The position numbers were made by a program, and so were the translations under genes. The notes under the pieces were generated by a model. The model worked only from the letters and a program-made list of their open reading frames with translations. It had not been told where the DNA came from and searched no databases. A stretch of 64,000 nucleotides of DNA from Bifidobacterium vespertilionis (GTDB lineage Bacteria; Actinomycetota; Actinomycetes; Actinomycetales; Bifidobacteriaceae). The stretch spans positions 1 to 64,000 of the forward strand of contig NZ_RZNZ01000009.1 in NCBI RefSeq assembly GCF_008698145.1, given 5' to 3'. Positions 37,739 to 47,896 of this stretch are shown here, piece by piece (position 1 is the first letter of the stretch; every line of letters starts with the position of its first letter).

Positions 37739-40258
37739 ATGACGAATACGACGGGCGCAATCAGCATGCCGCAGACCGACGAACGTGGACTCACCGCGAG
37801 GGAGGTGGTCCAGCGCGAGCAGAACGGCCAGACCAACAAGGTGAAGACCCAGTCGTCGCGTTCGATCGGGCAGATCGTGCGCGCCAACGTGTTCACGCTG
37901 TTCAACGGCATCATCCTCGCGGCCATGGTCATGGTGCTGCTCACCGGGTCGTGGAGGGATTCGGTCTTCGGCTTCGTGATCATCATCAACACAGGCATCG
38001 GCATCGTCACCGAGCTGAAGGCCAAGCGCACGCTGGACAAGCTGTCCATCCTCGTCGCCTCGAACTATGTGGTCCGGCGCGACGGCGAAGATGTGGAGGT
38101 CCAGCACGACCAGATCGTCCTTGACGACCTGCTGTGGATCCGATCGGGCGACCAGGTGCCGGCCGACGCGCGGATCGTCGCCACATGGGGTCTGGAGCTG
38201 GACGAGTCGATGCTCACCGGCGAATCGCGCACCGTGCGCAAGAAGGAGGGCGATCAGGTCTATTCGGGCTCCACGGCCGTCTCCGGCATGGCCCTGACGC
38301 GCGTGGAGGCGGTGGGCGAGCACAGCTACGCGGCCACGCTCACCGCGCAGGCGAAGGTCTACAAGAAGACGATTTCCGATCTGACGCGCGGCATCAACAC
38401 GATCCTCAAGGCCATGACGTTCCTGGTGGTGCCGCTGTGCGTGCTGCTCATCTGGTCGCAGATCCGCGCGGTGGGCGGCTGGGACCATGCGATCGCCACG
38501 GGTGAGTGGCGTGCGGCCGTGGTCTCCGCGGTGGCCGGCGTGGTGGGCATGATCCCCGAAGGCCTGGTGCTGCTCACTTCGGTGAACTTCGCGCTTGCGG
38601 CCATGAGGCTCGCGCGCAAGAACACGCTGGTGCAGGAGCTGGAGTCGGTGGAGACGCTGGCCCGCGTGGATTGCCTGAATCTGGACAAGACCGGCACGAT
38701 CACCGACGGCGGCATCGCGTTCAGCCGGATCGTGCTGCTGGAGGAGCCAGTGGAGCAGGGAGGGCCGGGAGCATCCGCGGGCAACGGCGGAGCGGGGAGC
38801 GCGCGTGCGGCCAAGCAGGCGCTGTACGATCTGGCCAACGAGGAACAGCCCAACGGCACCGGTCAGGCCGTGCTTGCCGGATTGCGCGACGAGGGCTTCT
38901 CCGCCGGAGCGGTGGACGCCCGCGTGCCGTTCTCCTCCGCCCGCAAGTGGAGCGCCGTGGTGGAGCATGGATCCTTGTGGTACATGGGAGCCCCCGAGGT
39001 GCTTGTCTCCGCGTTCAGCGGCGATTGGTCCGGGGTGCTGGATCAGGTCAACGGGTACGCCGCCGATGGCAATCGCGTGCTGCTCATCGCCAAGGCTGAT
39101 GCCGGCCTCGCCGCCGATCCCAAAGACTTCGCCGCGAGTCCGCGCATCATCCACGGCGCCCGCCCTGTCGCTCTGGTGCTCTGCTCCGAGCGCATCCGTC
39201 CCGATGCCGAGGAGACGCTGGCGTGGTTCCGCGAGCAGGGCGTGCGCTGCCGCGTGATCTCAGGCGACAACCCGGTCACCGTGGGCGCGATCGCCCGCAA
39301 GGTGCGCCTGACCGGCGACGAGAGGCCCGTGGCCATGGACGCGCGCGATCTGCCGAGCGACGTCAACGAGCTGGCCCGCGTGCTGGAAGGCGTGGACGTG
39401 CTGGGCCGCGTGCTGCCCGATCAGAAGAAGGCGATCGTTGAGGCCCTGCACACCCAGGGCCATGTGGTGGCCATGACCGGCGACGGCGTGAACGATGCCC
39501 TGGCGCTCAAGGAGGCCGATCTGGGCATCGCGATGGGCAACGCCGCCTCCGCCACCAAGGCCGTGGCGCAGGTGGTGCTCGTCGATTCGAAGTTCTCCCA
39601 TCTGCCCGATGTGGTGGCCAGAGGACGCCAGGTCATGGCCAACATGGAGCGTGTGGCGAGTCTGTTCCTGGTCAAGACCGTTTACTCGGCGCTCATCTCG
39701 CTGGCCGTGGTGCTCACCGGCATCCCGTACCCGTATCTGCCCCGGCACATCACGTACATCGGCGCCCTGACCATTGGCATGCCAGCGTTCATCCTCGCGC
39801 TCGCGCCCAACACCCGGCGCTACATCCCGGGATTCCTCAGGCGCGTGGTCCACTTCGCCTTGCCCGGCGGCGTGGCCACGGCCGCGTCGGTGCTCATGGC
39901 CGCATGGTTCCTGCCCGGCGTGATGGGTTGGAACGTGGACGACTCCGCGGCGGATCTGGCGGATCTGCGGGCCACCTGCGCGATCATCCTGTTCGTCATG
40001 GGCGTGTTCGTGCTCGGCCGCGTGGCCCAGCCGCTCAACGGATGGCGCGGCATTCTGGTGGCGGTGTTCGCCGCGGCGGGCGTGATCGGCATGTTCATCC
40101 CGTTCGTGCGCGGCTTCTTCGCGCTCGTGGTGCCGCAGGGCCGACTGATCCCCGCCACGCTCATCGCGATGGGCGGATCCGTGGCCGTGTTCTTCCTATG
40201 CCTGTGGATTGTGCCCATGATTTGGCGGATTATCGCACGAGCCATCGCGACACGCTAG
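37739..40258 (+). CDS. P-type cation ATPase, CtpE-like
   Basis: An 839-residue P-type ATPase with about ten helices. The actuator motif LTGES is at about 159, and the phosphorylation site DKTGTIT has D316. The nucleotide-binding domain spans about 330-500, followed by the hinge region [21 protein letters not shown]. Membrane helix 4 reads [12 protein letters not shown] rather than the CPC of heavy-metal pumps. This PEGL pattern and overall layout are those of mycobacterial CtpE, a calcium pump, so calcium (or magnesium) is the likely ion. The first about 45 residues are hydrophilic. Ion specificity is inferred, not proven. Confidence 0.85.
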   Translation: MTNTTGAISMPQTDERGLTAREVVQREQNGQTNKVKTQSSRSIGQIVRANVFTLFNGIILAAMVMVLLTGSWRDSVFGFVIIINTGIGIVTELKAKRTLDKLSILVASNYVVRRDGEDVEVQHDQIVLDDLLWIRSGDQVPADARIVATWGLELDESMLTGESRTVRKKEGDQVYSGSTAVSGMALTRVEAVGEHSYAATLTAQAKVYKKTISDLTRGINTILKAMTFLVVPLCVLLIWSQIRAVGGWDHAIATGEWRAAVVSAVAGVVGMIPEGLVLLTSVNFALAAMRLARKNTLVQELESVETLARVDCLNLDKTGTITDGGIAFSRIVLLEEPVEQGGPGASAGNGGAGSARAAKQALYDLANEEQPNGTGQAVLAGLRDEGFSAGAVDARVPFSSARKWSAVVEHGSLWYMGAPEVLVSAFSGDWSGVLDQVNGYAADGNRVLLIAKADAGLAADPKDFAASPRIIHGARPVALVLCSERIRPDAEETLAWFREQGVRCRVISGDNPVTVGAIARKVRLTGDERPVAMDARDLPSDVNELARVLEGVDVLGRVLPDQKKAIVEALHTQGHVVAMTGDGVNDALALKEADLGIAMGNAASATKAVAQVVLVDSKFSHLPDVVARGRQVMANMERVASLFLVKTVYSALISLAVVLTGIPYPYLPRHITYIGALTIGMPAFILALAPNTRRYIPGFLRRVVHFALPGGVATAASVLMAAWFLPGVMGWNVDDSAADLADLRATCAIILFVMGVFVLGRVAQPLNGWRGILVAVFAAAGVIGMFIPFVRGFFALVVPQGRLIPATLIAMGGSVAVFFLCLWIVPMIWRIIARAIATR

Positions 40259-40344
40259 AGTTATCCGTTACGTATTCGACCCACAAGGGCCGGATAATCG
40301 TACCGTTATTCGTTTTGATACGACCCTCGAAGCACGGAGGAAGC

Positions 40345-43059
40345 ATGTCCGTTCGCGATGATCAGCTCGCCACCCTGAAGGTGGGCGAGAAGGACTTCGA
40401 CTACTACCGCATCGCCGACCTGCCTGGGATCGACCACCTGCCTTACTCGCTGAAGGTGCTGGTCGAGAACCTGGTGCGCAACATCGACGGCGCGAACATC
40501 ACCGACGAGCACGTGAAGGCGCTGCTCGACTGGGACCCGGACGCGCAGCCAAGCCACGAGATCCAGTTCACCCCTTCGCGCGTGGTGATGCAGGACTTCA
40601 CCGGCGTGCCCTGCGTGGTGGATCTCGCCACCATGCGCGACGCGGTGGCCGACCTCGGTGGCGACCCGGAGGTCATCAACCCGCAGGTCCAGTCGGACAT
40701 GGTGATCGACCACTCCGTGCAGATCGACAAGTACGGCACCGCGGACGCCCTCCAGCAGAACATGGACATCGAGTACCAGCGCAACGGCGAGCGCTACCAG
40801 TTCCTGCGCTGGGGCCAGCAGGCCTTCCGCAACTTCCGCGTGGTGCCGCCGGGAACCGGCATCATCCACCAGGTCAACATCGAGTACCTGGCCAAGGTGG
40901 TCATGACCAAGGCCGCGGCGGACACCGGTCTGGACGACGGCCGCGATCTGGCCTACCTCGACTCCTGCGTGGGCACCGACTCCCACACCACCACCGTCAA
41001 CGGCCTGGGCGTGCTCGGCTGGGGCGTGGGCGGCATCGAGGCCGAGGCGGCCATGCTGGGCCAGCCCATTTCCATGCTGGTGCCGCGCGTGGTGGGCTTC
41101 AAGCTCACCGGCTCCATCCCGGAGGGCGTCACCGCCACCGACGTGGTCCTCACGATCACCGACATGCTGCGCAAGCACGGCGTGGTGGGCAAGTTCGTGG
41201 AGTTCTACGGCGAGGGCATCGCCTCCGTCCCGCTGGCCAACCGCGCCACGATCGGCAACATGGGCCCGGAGTTCGGTTCCACCTGCGGCATCTTCCCGAT
41301 CGACGACGTCACGCTGGACTACCTGCGCCTGACCGGCCGCTCCGACGAGCAGGTCGCCCTGGTGGAGGCCTACGCGAAGGCCAACAAGCTGTGGGGGGAC
41401 GCCTCCGCGCCGGACTATGTGGAGCCCAAGTACTCCGAGTATCTGGAGCTGGATCTGGGCACCGTCGTGCCGTCCATCGCCGGCCCGAAGCGCCCGCAGG
41501 ACCGCATCGTGCTCGCCGAGGCCAAGCCCGTGTTCGAAAAGACCCTGCCGGCCTACGAGACCGAGAAGACCGCGCAGGAGTCCGTGCCGGTCTCCACCAG
41601 CTTCCGTGGCGACTTCGATCTGGACAACGGCGATGTGGCGATCGCGTCGATCACCTCCTGCACCAACACCTCCAACCCGTCCGTCATGGTCGCCGCCGGC
41701 CTGATCGCCCGCAACGCGCACGCCAAGGGCCTCAAGCCCAAGCCGTGGGTCAAGACCTCCCTTGCCCCCGGCTCGCAGGTCGTGGCCGACTATCTGGCCA
41801 AGGCCGGCCTGCAGGACGATCTGGACGCGCTGGGCTATGAGCTCGTGGGCTTCGGATGCGCCACCTGCATCGGCAACTCCGGCCCGCTGCTGCCGGAGAT
41901 CTCCAAGGCCATCAACGAGAACGATCTGACTGTCACGGCCGTGCTGAGCGGCAACCGCAACTTCGAAGGCCGCATCAGCCCGGACGTCAAGATGAACTAC
42001 CTCGCCTCGCCGCCGCTGGTGATCGCCTACGCGCTCGCCGGCACGATGGACTTCGACTTCGAAACCCAGCCGCTCGGCGTGGGCTCCGACGGCAAGGACG
42101 TGTACCTGAGGGACATCTGGCCGTCCAACGAGGAGATCGACCGCGTGGTCTCGGAGACGATCAGCCGCGAGATGTTCGTCAAGGACTACGCCTCCGTGTT
42201 CGACGGCGATGAGCGCTGGAAGAGCCTCGACGTGCCCGAAGGCGAGCGGTTTGCATGGGATCCGAAGTCCACGTACGTGCGCCGCCAGACCTTCTTCGAT
42301 GGCATGAGCGCCAAGCCCGAACCGGTCAGCGACATCCACGGCGCCCGCGTGCTCGCGCTGCTGGGGGACTCGGTGACCACCGACCACATCTCCCCGGCAG
42401 GCGCGTTCAAGGCCTCCAGCCCCGCCGGCAGGTACCTGACCGAGCGCGGCGTGGAGCAGAAGAACTTCAACTCCTACGGTTCCAGGCGCGGCAACCACGA
42501 GATCATGGTCCGCGGCACGTTCGGCAACATCCGCCTGCGCAACCAGCTGCTCGCCTCGGTGGGCGAGGAGGTGACGCCCGGCGGCTTCACCTACGACTTC
42601 CTGTCCAAGAAGCCCACCACGATCTTCGAGGCGTCGGAGGATTACATCGCCAACAAGGTGCCGCTCGTGGTGCTCGCCGGCAAGGAATACGGCACCGGCT
42701 CCTCGCGCGACTGGGCCGCCAAGGGCACGGTCATGCTGGGTGTCAAGGCCGTGATCACGCAGAGCTTCGAGCGCATCCATCGCTCCAACCTGATCGGCAT
42801 GGGCGTGCTGCCGCTGCAGTTCCCCGAGGGCGAGTCCTACGAGTCCCTGGGCCTCAACGGCACCGAGACGTACGACATCTCCGGCGTGGAGGCCCTGAAC
42901 GAGGGCGTCACCCCGAAGACCGTGCACGTCACCGCCACGCATCAGGATGGCTCCAAAACCGAGTTCGACGCGGTGGTCCGCATCGACACCCCCGGTGAGG
43001 CCGACTACTACCGCAACGGCGGCATCCTGCAGTACGTGCTGCGCAACCTGATGAAGTAG
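40345..43059 (+). CDS. acnA: Aconitate hydratase A
   Basis: A 904-residue aconitase interconverting citrate and isocitrate. The three [4Fe-4S] ligands are C439 ([10 protein letters not shown]), C505 and C508 ([14 protein letters not shown]). The active-site serine region [12 protein letters not shown] lies in the C-terminal swivel domain. The ATG has CGGAGGAAGC just upstream; an in-frame reading extends into the previous gene but is shadow. Bifidobacteria have an incomplete citric-acid cycle, and aconitase is thought to serve 2-oxoglutarate and glutamate supply. Codon use indicates strong expression. No citrate synthase or isocitrate dehydrogenase gene is adjacent. Confidence 0.94.
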   Translation: MSVRDDQLATLKVGEKDFDYYRIADLPGIDHLPYSLKVLVENLVRNIDGANITDEHVKALLDWDPDAQPSHEIQFTPSRVVMQDFTGVPCVVDLATMRDAVADLGGDPEVINPQVQSDMVIDHSVQIDKYGTADALQQNMDIEYQRNGERYQFLRWGQQAFRNFRVVPPGTGIIHQVNIEYLAKVVMTKAAADTGLDDGRDLAYLDSCVGTDSHTTTVNGLGVLGWGVGGIEAEAAMLGQPISMLVPRVVGFKLTGSIPEGVTATDVVLTITDMLRKHGVVGKFVEFYGEGIASVPLANRATIGNMGPEFGSTCGIFPIDDVTLDYLRLTGRSDEQVALVEAYAKANKLWGDASAPDYVEPKYSEYLELDLGTVVPSIAGPKRPQDRIVLAEAKPVFEKTLPAYETEKTAQESVPVSTSFRGDFDLDNGDVAIASITSCTNTSNPSVMVAAGLIARNAHAKGLKPKPWVKTSLAPGSQVVADYLAKAGLQDDLDALGYELVGFGCATCIGNSGPLLPEISKAINENDLTVTAVLSGNRNFEGRISPDVKMNYLASPPLVIAYALAGTMDFDFETQPLGVGSDGKDVYLRDIWPSNEEIDRVVSETISREMFVKDYASVFDGDERWKSLDVPEGERFAWDPKSTYVRRQTFFDGMSAKPEPVSDIHGARVLALLGDSVTTDHISPAGAFKASSPAGRYLTERGVEQKNFNSYGSRRGNHEIMVRGTFGNIRLRNQLLASVGEEVTPGGFTYDFLSKKPTTIFEASEDYIANKVPLVVLAGKEYGTGSSRDWAAKGTVMLGVKAVITQSFERIHRSNLIGMGVLPLQFPEGESYESLGLNGTETYDISGVEALNEGVTPKTVHVTATHQDGSKTEFDAVVRIDTPGEADYYRNGGILQYVLRNLMK

Positions 43060-43105
43060 TCGCGTTCCGAGCGCCCGGTGCCCGGGTGCCCATGCGAGCT
43101 GCCCA

Positions 43106-43175
43106 CGCAAAATGAGCGGATCCGATGTCCTGCGGGCCCATTTGGGGTTGCAGCGCATCGGATCCGCTCATTGTG
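43106..43175. repeat. Family I hairpin (fourth copy, inverted)
   Basis: Arms around AAAATGAGCGGATCCGATG and CATCGGATCCGCTCATTGTG with a loop of 28 bases. Relative to the three copies at 24193-24408, the arm order is inverted. The loop includes GCCCATTTGGGG, shared with the loop of family D at 55066-55084. Confidence 0.88.
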
Positions 43176-43237
43176 TATGCGGGGCCGGATTCGGGGTTGC
43201 TCGGGTTACTTGGGTTACTCGGGTCGTTCCGGTTCAA

Positions 43238-43423
43238 TTTGTAACTTTTTTACAAAAAGTGCGGTTTGGAGTACCGCTTGCGGTCCGTTCTGTAACGGTT
43301 TTACAAAACGGACCGCGAAGACCCCTCTAATACGTTCTAATACGTTCGTTCTGTAACGCCGTTACAGAACGAACCGGGAAACCCCTCGTAAACGGCATGT
43401 TTTGTAAAACCGTTACGGTTTGG
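43238..43423. repeat. Family G: four TGTAAC/GTTACA inverted repeats
   Basis: TTTGTAA/TTACAAA at 43238-43256; a 16-bp-arm hairpin with TCCGTTCTGTAA at 43280-43316; a perfect 15-bp-arm palindrome GTTCGTTCTGTAACG at 43344-43374; and a half palindrome TTTTGTAAAACCGTTACGG at 43400. Between them ACCCCTC repeats (43321 and 43381) and the 10-bp tandem TCTAATACGT (43326). The gap 43060-43461 contains only families I and G. Confidence 0.87.
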
Positions 43424-43461
43424 GCGGTTCGGACTGCTGCATTGGCCGCCAACCGACCCGC

Positions 43462-45570
43462 TCAGGACCGCTGACGGAATTCCTTCCAGATCTCGGAGAG
43501 CTTGCGGCCATCAGACGACCGCTTCCACACTTCAAGGCCGCCGCTGCCCTTGCCGCCGGCCGCCGCGCGTGCCGCCGCGGTGGGGGAGGCATATTCGGAG
43601 CCGTCCTGCAGGCGGAACTTGCCCGATTCGGTCACCGTGGCCACCCATCGCTCGCCCTTGCGCGGCCGCTCCCACACCAGCGTTTCGCCGGGCGTGATCA
43701 GACCAGCCCTCATCACCTGGAGGATGGTCACGCGTCGCGATCCGCGCGACGGCTTCACGGCGGTCTCGTGGATCAGCTCGTCCACATCCTTCGCGGTCAT
43801 GTCCGTGCTGCGTTCGTCGTAGCGGATGCCCCAATAGTCGGCGATCAAGCGGATCGTCTCCTCCTGCCGGCTCTGGATCATCTGCGGGGTGCAGGCGCTG
43901 TACCGCTCAAGCTCGTCCGTCAGCGGGAAGCGGCGGGAATTGGCGCGCATCAGGATGCGTTCGCGGCGATCGGGATATTCGGGATGATCGTCGAGCTCCT
44001 TGGCCTTGCCCTGCACCAGCGTCATGTTGCCCAAGCGCGTGACCCAATGGTCGTGCTGCTCCTGCGACCAGTCCCCGTAGGAGTGTGTGCGCTCGATGTT
44101 GAGCGGCATGATCGGCATCGCGCTGAACAGGCGGGGCCGGCTCAGATGGCGGCCGGCCTTCTGATCGTTCGCGCGCAGCAACAGCAGCCGGACCAAATCG
44201 TCGTCGTCCTGCATGTCGCCGTGCAGGCGGACCAGCGCCCCCGCACGATCGTCCGCGGGGATGAACGACAGGCGGCGCACCGATTGCAGCGGCAGTCCCC
44301 GGTCCAGATCGCGGATCACAGCGGTGACGAAGCCCCGGCGGTCCCCGGGGTTGGTTCGGTTCAGCGTCTGCACTCCGGTGAAGCGCTCCAGCGCGTCGAG
44401 CACCGCCACCAGCCGATCGGCGTCATGGAAGCCCAGATCGGCGACCGTGACCTGACGGCGGGCCGATCGCGCACCGCGGCGGATGAACGGGGAGATCTCC
44501 GGATCGCCCAGTTTGGAGAACGAATGGACCAGCGTCCACATGGCCACGGCACGCCATTCACGATTGCGGTAGTCGTCCAGCGATTCCAGCCGATCGGTCG
44601 CCTCGGCGGGCAGGATCGTCTCGGACGGATGATCGATGATCCGCCATGCCAGGGCGTACGGGGCCAGGATCTTGTCGATGAACGCCGGGATCGTGCCGCC
44701 GTCGATGTGCGGCTGCAGCACGTCGGCCAGGAACCGGTCGATCAGCTTGCCGTTCGTGTCGGGCTGGTGGGTGAGGATCAGATGCAGGTACCCGAAGAAC
44801 TCCTCGGACTCGCGCTCGTCCCCGATCGGATCGATGATGTCGTCCCATCGCTCCGCGTAGGCGTCGGATTGCGCCGGGGACAGGGGAGAGGTGGCGCGCG
44901 CCTTGAACACGTCCGCCGGGGTGAGCGGCAGGCCGCGCATGTTCATCACGTCGAAGATGCGGTGGGCGCCGTCCAGATCGTCCGTGGTGACGATCACCAG
45001 CGTGACCTGGTTGACCAGATATGAGGCGAACGCATGCCGCTCGTCCTCGGACAGATGCTCCAGCTCGTCGTACGTGCACTTGATGTTGCGCATGATGTTG
45101 CGCTGGGCGCCGGTGGTCAGATCGTCGTCGCTCATGTCGAAGACGGGTTCGAGGTTGTTCTCCTGCACATGATCGCGGAAGAAATCGGCGTCCCGTTCGC
45201 GCAGGGTCAGGCGCGGCTCGTTCGCGATGCCGCGCAGCTTGTCCCCGGGCTCCACCAGCAGCGCGTCCAGTTTGCCCATCCACTCCGGGTCGCGTTCCAG
45301 ATCGCGCAGCACCGCGATGATGATCGACAGCGAGATCAGGCGCTGCTGGCCGTCAATCACGTCGAACCGGGTGCCGCCCCTGCGCACCAGGATCAGCGAG
45401 CCGAGGAAGTACGGGGTTTCAGGCGTGGCGGCGGCCTCGCGCAGATCGTCCACGAGCTGCAGGATGTTCTCCTGCTTCCAGATGTAGGCGCGTTGGAACG
45501 AGGGGATGAAGAACCGGAAATCCGGCGTGAACACCTTGCCCAGCGGCAATTCCTTCGCACTGATCGACAT
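43462..45570 (-). CDS. DUF262/DUF1524 protein with C-terminal RAMA-like domain (type IV restriction-like)
   Basis: A 702-residue protein. The DUF262 N-terminus has IPSFQRAYIW (22-31) and DGQQRL (73-78), a ParB-like nucleoside-triphosphate-binding fold. The DUF1524 region around 480-560 carries RLGNMTLVQ, but the expected HNH histidine of the IEH-type motif reads NIERTHSYG. Residues about 620-685 (ITPGETLVWERPRKGERWVA, then GSEYASPTAAARAA) resemble the RAMA domain, found on restriction and methylation proteins. GmrSD-like proteins of this design cut modified phage DNA. The ATG at 45570 has GGGGAG upstream. No methylase or second subunit is adjacent. Confidence 0.82.
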   Translation of the reverse strand: MSISAKELPLGKVFTPDFRFFIPSFQRAYIWKQENILQLVDDLREAAATPETPYFLGSLILVRRGGTRFDVIDGQQRLISLSIIIAVLRDLERDPEWMGKLDALLVEPGDKLRGIANEPRLTLRERDADFFRDHVQENNLEPVFDMSDDDLTTGAQRNIMRNIKCTYDELEHLSEDERHAFASYLVNQVTLVIVTTDDLDGAHRIFDVMNMRGLPLTPADVFKARATSPLSPAQSDAYAERWDDIIDPIGDERESEEFFGYLHLILTHQPDTNGKLIDRFLADVLQPHIDGGTIPAFIDKILAPYALAWRIIDHPSETILPAEATDRLESLDDYRNREWRAVAMWTLVHSFSKLGDPEISPFIRRGARSARRQVTVADLGFHDADRLVAVLDALERFTGVQTLNRTNPGDRRGFVTAVIRDLDRGLPLQSVRRLSFIPADDRAGALVRLHGDMQDDDDLVRLLLLRANDQKAGRHLSRPRLFSAMPIMPLNIERTHSYGDWSQEQHDHWVTRLGNMTLVQGKAKELDDHPEYPDRRERILMRANSRRFPLTDELERYSACTPQMIQSRQEETIRLIADYWGIRYDERSTDMTAKDVDELIHETAVKPSRGSRRVTILQVMRAGLITPGETLVWERPRKGERWVATVTESGKFRLQDGSEYASPTAAARAAAGGKGSGGLEVWKRSSDGRKLSEIWKEFRQRS

Positions 45571-45683
45571 GCGGGCTCCCCTCGACGTTCCTTCCGCGGA
45601 TACCACCAGCCCATTCAGACTAGCAGTGCGCCTGTATGTGGCGGGGTTCGGTCCGCCGAATGCCATTCTGAGCGGCCCTTCCC

Positions 45684-45785
45684 GTCATCCTGAGCGGAGG
45701 CGCAGCCGGAGCCGAAGGATCCTTAACTATATGCAGAACATTAAGGATCCTTCGATTCCGCGCTTCGCGCTCCGCTCAGGATGAC
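45684..45785. repeat. Family A hairpin repeat
   Basis: GTCATCCTGAGCGGAGGC arm, inner AAGGATCCTTAA/TTAAGGATCCTT, right arm ending CGCTCAGGATGAC. Divergent outer parts of both arms (GGCGCAGCCGGAGCC, GCGCTTCGCGCTCC). Confidence 0.87.
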
Positions 45786-45821
45786 GGCGGGACACACTCG
45801 GGGGTGATGGTAGCCCTTCCC

Positions 45822-46015
45822 GTCATCCTGAGCGCAGCGAAGGATCCTTAACACTCCCGCACTGATGAATAACCAATGCGAAATGACGAAGGATCCTTCG
45901 ACTCCGCGCTACCGGTGTCCGGCTGCGCCGGACCGTCGCCGCCTTGGCGGCGGCTCCCTTCGCCTACGGACAGCCCACCGGGCTGTCCGCTTCACGGCTC
46001 AGTGCTCAGGATGAC
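45822..46015. repeat. Family A repeat with a family E element inside its right arm (E3)
   Basis: The left A arm starts at 45822. The right arm begins AAGGATCCTTCGACTCCGCG near 45890, is interrupted by E modules (GTCCGGC/GCCGGAC at 45916, GCCGCCTTGGCGGCGGC near 45938, GGACAGCCC/GGGCTGTCC near 45968), and resumes as GCTCAGGATGAC. One more half arm follows at 46032. These repeats fill 45571-46109. Confidence 0.85.
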
Positions 46016-46109
46016 GAAAGAACCGCCGCTCAGGATGACGGGGGTGGCCTACACGCTCTCCGCTTTGCCCAGGATGACCGGGAAGGGCCAGCACTGCCCG
46101 CCCCGCGCC

Positions 46110-46943
46110 CTACCCCTCGATGGCCATCCGGTATTGCCGCGCCCCGGACCCCGACATGGCGTACAGGATGGTTGGATCCTCGGGGGACTGGTACACCTTG
46201 GTCCCAGGTGGCAGTTGCGTGGCGTCCCAGTCTCGCAGGAAATCGCCGGACGCCACCGTGCGGCCCACGTTGCCGATCGACGGTTTGCCCTCAATGCGCG
46301 CGGCGATGGCGGCTGACCCGTCATCCGTCGAGGCCACATAGGCCGCCCCATCCAGAAACAGCATGTCCAGTTCGGGGTGCATGCCCCACAGCACCTCCGG
46401 AATGGCCGAGGCGTCCGTGGCCAGCGAGCCCAGTTTCGGACCGTCGCCCACCGACTTCGGATCCACCGCCGTTGCCACCAGATCGGACAGCTCCACGGCC
46501 TTCCGATTGGCGAGCGGACTGGTCAGATCGGCATGCATGGAGGCATAGCGTTCCGTCGTCCTGTCCCCGGCAAGGCAGCCGTCATCCGCCGTGCCGCCCT
46601 CCACCACGGCCACGCCCACATACTGCATGGTCTCGCGCACGATCAGGCGGTACGAGCAACCCTGCGCATCGGGGAAGAACACCCGCAGGCCGCCGTCCGT
46701 GGTGGGCGCATAGTGGAACCACTGCACGCCATGCTCATCGAACAGGTGGTCCTCCTGCGTCAGGTCGTTTCGTGCATCCGGAGCCTCCTCGCCGTACTGG
46801 ACCGGCAGATGGCTGGTGCTCCACGATCGTTCGGGCGAGGTCGGATTGCCCCGCCGCGCGCCGCATGCCGTCAGCGGCAGCGCAAGGGCAAACGTGGTCA
46901 GGGACGCGACAAGCATGGCGATCATGCGGTTCGAGGACTTCAT
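46110..46943 (-). CDS. Lipoprotein of unknown function
   Basis: A 277-residue predicted lipoprotein. A signal peptide with a hydrophobic stretch of about 18 residues ends in LPLTAC (Cys about residue 27). The mature part has no motif I recognise; it contains LIVRETMQYVGVAVVEGG and the Asp/Gly-rich stretch around 120-140. The ATG at 46943 is chosen; a GTG two codons earlier is equally possible. It is 268 bases downstream of the response regulator, on the same strand, with a family D hairpin between, so it could belong to that group. Function unknown. Confidence 0.7.
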   Translation of the reverse strand: MKSSNRMIAMLVASLTTFALALPLTACGARRGNPTSPERSWSTSHLPVQYGEEAPDARNDLTQEDHLFDEHGVQWFHYAPTTDGGLRVFFPDAQGCSYRLIVRETMQYVGVAVVEGGTADDGCLAGDRTTERYASMHADLTSPLANRKAVELSDLVATAVDPKSVGDGPKLGSLATDASAIPEVLWGMHPELDMLFLDGAAYVASTDDGSAAIAARIEGKPSIGNVGRTVASGDFLRDWDATQLPPGTKVYQSPEDPTILYAMSGSGARQYRMAIEG

Positions 46944-47050
46944 CGTCACACCTCATTTCCTAATGTCTCCATGGTACGTCATAAGGCACGTCCACGCGCA
47001 GTCCGGCGCTCAACCCGGCACGCAGTCCGGCGCGCAGCCCGGCGTACAAC

Positions 47051-47121
47051 ATAAAGCGGAACGTTTGGTACGTTTTGAACCCCAAAATCGGCCGAAAAAC
47101 GTACCAAACGTTCCGCTTTAT
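47051..47121. repeat. Family D hairpin (D3)
   Basis: A perfect 26-bp-arm inverted repeat (47051-47076 and 47096-47121) with AAAGCGGAACGTTTGGTACG in the arm, and a loop of 19 bases. Downstream, TTCCGCTTT-like units repeat four times to 47160. Confidence 0.93.
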
Positions 47122-47181
47122 TTCCGCTTTATGTTGTTCCGCTCTGTGCTGTTCCGCTTTGTGGTTTGCGGATCGTGGGAG

Positions 47182-47895
47182 TCACGGGCGCATCGGCAGG
47201 TCGGCCCGCTCCACCAGCCGTGCCATCTGCACGCGGCCCATGCTGAGCTTGTCCGCGGCGGAGGACAGATGGGCTTTCGCGGTACGCTCGGAGATGAACA
47301 TGCGGGCGGCGATCTCCGCGTTCGTGTAGCCCTCCGCGGCCAGCAGCACGGCCTCGCGCTCCCGTTCGGGCAGCGCGTCCAGCATGGCCCGGGCCTCGTC
47401 CCGGCGCGAGCGGGGCTTCGAGGCGTTCAGATCGCTGATGAGCTGGCGCTGGCTGGCCGCATTGAACTGGGGATCGCCGGCGCACACGCCCAGCACGCGG
47501 CGGATGATCTCGCCCGGCGCATCGGTTTTGGATACGAAGCCCTCCGCCCCGGCCTCCACCGCGCGTTCCACCGTGCCGGATGGGCTCAGCGAGGTGAGGA
47601 TCATCACATGGGGCGCGGGGGAGAGTGCGCGCAGTCGCCTCGTTGCCTCGATCCCGTCCACGCCGGGCATGGCGATGTCCATGAGCACCACATCGGGATG
47701 CTCCTCGCGGGCCCGTTCCACGCACGATTCGCCGTCCGTGGAGGTGGACACCACGCTGATGCGCCCGGACGAATAATCCGTGAGAATCAGGCTCATCGCC
47801 TGGCAGATCATCGGATCGTCGTCGATGACGCTGACCTTCACGGCCGGTGTGACGGGATCGTTCGCATGCTCATTGCCTTCAATCACAATCGACAT
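47182..47895 (-). CDS. NarL/LuxR-family response regulator
   Basis: A 237-residue two-component response regulator. The receiver domain (about 19-140) has the acidic pair in VIDDDP, phospho-acceptor D73 (VVLMDIAMPG), switch T/S in MILTSLS and the conserved K in FVSKTDAP. A LuxR-type helix-turn-helix follows around 170-230 (LPEREREAVLLAAEGYTNAEIAARMFISERTAKAHLSSAADKL). It sits one base after the histidine kinase gene, which supplies its phosphoryl group. Targets are not known; the divergent Ltp-type gene and the lipoprotein at 46110 are the nearest candidates. Confidence 0.92.
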   Translation of the reverse strand: MSIVIEGNEHANDPVTPAVKVSVIDDDPMICQAMSLILTDYSSGRISVVSTSTDGESCVERAREEHPDVVLMDIAMPGVDGIEATRRLRALSPAPHVMILTSLSPSGTVERAVEAGAEGFVSKTDAPGEIIRRVLGVCAGDPQFNAASQRQLISDLNASKPRSRRDEARAMLDALPEREREAVLLAAEGYTNAEIAARMFISERTAKAHLSSAADKLSMGRVQMARLVERADLPMRP

Positions 47896-47896
47896 C

